A DNA stretch of 64,000 nt from Clarkia xantiana subsp. parviflora (lineage: Eukaryota; Streptophyta; Magnoliopsida; Myrtales; Onagraceae): positions 186,001-250,000 of the forward strand of contig JAPTYO010000049.1 in assembly GCA_036873135.1 (NCBI GenBank). Reading direction: 5' to 3'. Shown in pieces: positions 62,001-64,000 of this stretch. The position numbers and the translations under genes were made by a program. The notes below the pieces were generated by a model, which was not told the origin of the DNA, searched no databases, and saw only the letters and a list, made by a program, of their open reading frames with translations. Each line of letters starts with the position of its first letter. The stretch's first letter is position 1.

Positions 62001-64000
62001 ATAAGACCGTGGAATGGTTGAAACCATTTGTCATATCGGAATCATAAGCACCAAGTTTTCTGTGATGGTTAGTAAGGAAAAATCTTCGATTTCGGCCAAT
62101 TTTCTCATTTTTTCAATATAACCTCACTCGGACCTCTATTTTTTATGAAATCAGTTTTATTTGCATTCTAACTCGTCGTATAAGACCGTGGAATGGTTGA
62201 AACCATTTGTCATATCGGAATCATAAGCACCAAGTTTTCTGTGATGGTTAGTAAGGAAAAATCTTCGATTTCGGCCAATTTTCTCATTTTTTCAATATAA
62301 CCTCACTCGGACCTCTATTTTTTATGAAATCAGTTTTATTTGCATTCTAACTCGTCGTATAAGACCGTGGAATGGTTGAAACCATTTGTCATATCGGAAT
62401 CATAAGCACCAAGTTTTCTGTGATGGTTAGTAAGGAAAAATCTTCGATTTCGGCCAATTTTCTCATTTTTTCAATATAACCTCACTCGGACCTCTATTTT
62501 TTATGAAATCAGTTTTATTTGCATTCTAACTCGTCGTATAAGACCGTGGAATGGTTGAAACCATTTGTCATATCGGAATCATAAGCACCAAGTTTTCTGT
62601 GATGGTTAGTAAGGAAAATCTTCGATTTCGGCCAATTTTCTCATTTTTTCAATATAACCTCACTCGGACCTCTATTTTTTATGAAATCAGTTTTATTTGC
62701 ATTCTAACTCGTCGTATAAGACCGTGGAATGGTTGAAACCATTTGTCATATATCGGAATCATAAGCACCAAGTTTTCTGTGATGGTTAGTAAGGAAAAAT
62801 CTTCGATTTCGGCCAATTTTCTCATTTTTTCAATATAACCTCACTCGGACCTCTATTTTTTATGAAATCAGTTTTATTTGCATTCTAACTCGTCGTATAA
62901 GACCGTGGAATGGTTGAAACCATTTGTCATATCGGAATCATAAGCACCAAGTTTTCTGTGATGGTTAGTAAGGAAAAATCTTCGATTTCGGCCAATTTTC
63001 TCATTTTTTCAATATAACCTCACTCGGACCTCTATTTTTTATGAAATCAGTTTTATTTGCATTCTAACTCGTCGTATAAGACCGTGGAATGGTTGAAACC
63101 ATTTGTCATATCGGAATCATAAGCACCAAGTTTTCTGTGATGGTTAGTAAGGAAAAATCTTCGATTTCGGCCAATTTTCTCATTTTTTCAATATAACCTC
63201 ACTCGGACCTCTATTTTTTATGAAATCAGTTTTATTTGCATTCTAACTCGTCGTATAAGACCGTGGAATGGTTGAAACCATTTGTCATATCGGAATCATA
63301 AGCACCAAGTTTTCTGTGATGGTTAGTAAGGAAAAATCTTCGATTTCGGCCAATTTTCTCATTTTTTCAATATAACCTCACTCGGACCTCTATTTTTTAT
63401 GAAATCAGTTTTATTTGCATTCTAACTCGTCGTATAAGACCGTGGAATGGTTGAAACCATTTGTCATATCGGAATCATAAGCACCAAGTTTTCTGTGATG
63501 GTTAGTAAGGAAAAATCTTCGATTTCGGCCAATTTTCTCATTTTTTCAATATAACCTCACTCGGACCTCTATTTTTTATGAAATCAGTTTTATTTGCATT
63601 CTAACTCGTCGTATAAGACCGTGGAATGGTTGAAACCATTTGTCATATCGGAATCATAAGCACCAAGTTTTCTGTGATGGTAGTAAGGAAAAATCTTCGA
63701 TTTCGGCCAATTTTCTCATTTTTTCAATATAACCTCACTCGGACCTCTATTTTTTATGAAATCAGTTTTATTTGCATTCTAACTCGTCGTATAAGACCGT
63801 GGAATGGTTGAAACCATTTGTCATATCGGAATCATAAGCACCAAGTTTTCTGTGATGGTTAGTAAGGAAAATCTTCGATTTCGGCCAATTTTCTCATTTT
63901 TTCAATATAACCTCACTCGGACCTCTATTTTTTATGAAATCAGTTTTATTTGCATTCTAACTCGTCGTATAAGACCGTGGAATGGTTGAAACCATTTGTC
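53090..64000 (+). repeat. Satellite DNA: about 61 head-to-tail copies of a 179-bp monomer, continuing beyond the window
   Basis: The landmark AGCACCAAGTTTTCTGTGAT recurs at 53101, 53281, 53460, 53640, 53818, 53997, 54176 and so on to the window end, spacing 178-180. Monomers are nearly identical; most differences are 1-base changes in T or A runs (CAGTTTTATTTGC versus CAGTTTTTTTGC, six versus seven T in CTCATTTTTT, GGTTAG versus GGTTAAG). Each unit contains the perfect dyad ATGGTTGAAACCAT (for example 53248-53261). AT-rich with a nucleosome-scale repeat length, as in many plant centromeric and subtelomeric satellites. Short frames of about 61 codons appear only where a base is lost and are not genes. 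Confidence 0.98.

Noticed and set aside
55040..63989. Repeated 61-codon frames in the satellite array (for example at 55040, 62551, 63626, 63804)
   Set aside because: They open only in monomers that lost one base in an A or GGTT run; the other ~57 monomers are closed in this frame. They are chance frames in non-coding satellite.
53090..64000. CRISPR-like array
   Set aside because: Repeats are contiguous 179-bp units without variable spacers, in a plant nuclear genome.

Overview
This window is nuclear DNA from a flowering plant, almost certainly a eudicot. The evidence is intron-rich genes with GT-AG introns, chloroplast-targeted proteins (a group II intron splicing factor, a galactolipase-type lipase, a RETICULATA-related protein), a plant-type TIR-domain protein, and AT-rich intergenic DNA full of small class II elements, a TRIM retroelement and a long satellite array. 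The species cannot be named from the sequence.

Layout. 1-1.7 kb: the 3' part of a gene for the SRP receptor beta subunit (+). 2.2-5.4 kb: transposon-derived DNA, including a CACTA element nested in an older element. 5.4-7.1 kb: a small TIR-only gene (+). 8.0-11.7 kb: CAF2, a chloroplast intron splicing factor (-). 12.6-14.0 kb: the RNA polymerase subunit RPB10 (-). 14.2-15.6 kb: a Copia gag remnant, partly duplicated and split by a hAT element. 16.9-25.2 kb: a six-exon F-box/LRR gene resembling FBL10 (-), whose first intron holds a 3.7 kb complex tandem repeat. 25.9-32 kb: repeats, a hAT element with perfect 8-bp target duplications, and a TRIM. 32.4-34.0 kb: an intronless phospholipase A1-I gamma gene (+). 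34-40.5 kb: transposon debris and a large foldback. 40.7-42.7 kb: a RETICULATA-related gene (+) with a 1-base frameshift. 43.1-48.1 kb: NAD kinase 1 (-), convergent with the previous gene. 50.0-52.5 kb: a TRAUCO/ASH2-like SPRY gene (+) broken by about fifteen single-base deletions. 52.9-64.0 kb: about 61 head-to-tail copies of a 179-bp satellite, running off the right end, with one diverged inverted monomer at its left edge.

The genes do not form a pathway; they are ordinary dispersed housekeeping and organelle genes. The unusual features are structural: tandem repeats inside introns of three consecutive genes, several transposon insertions whose empty sites survive in neighbouring repeat copies, a sharp gene-to-satellite transition, and frameshifts confined to the two plus-strand genes at 40.7-42.7 and 50.0-52.5 kb. 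No previously undescribed molecular system was found; the satellite edge and the damaged gene beside it deserve the closest look.

Exon coordinates were derived by hand from splice-site consensus, reading-frame continuity and remembered family sequences. No alignment or expression data were available.
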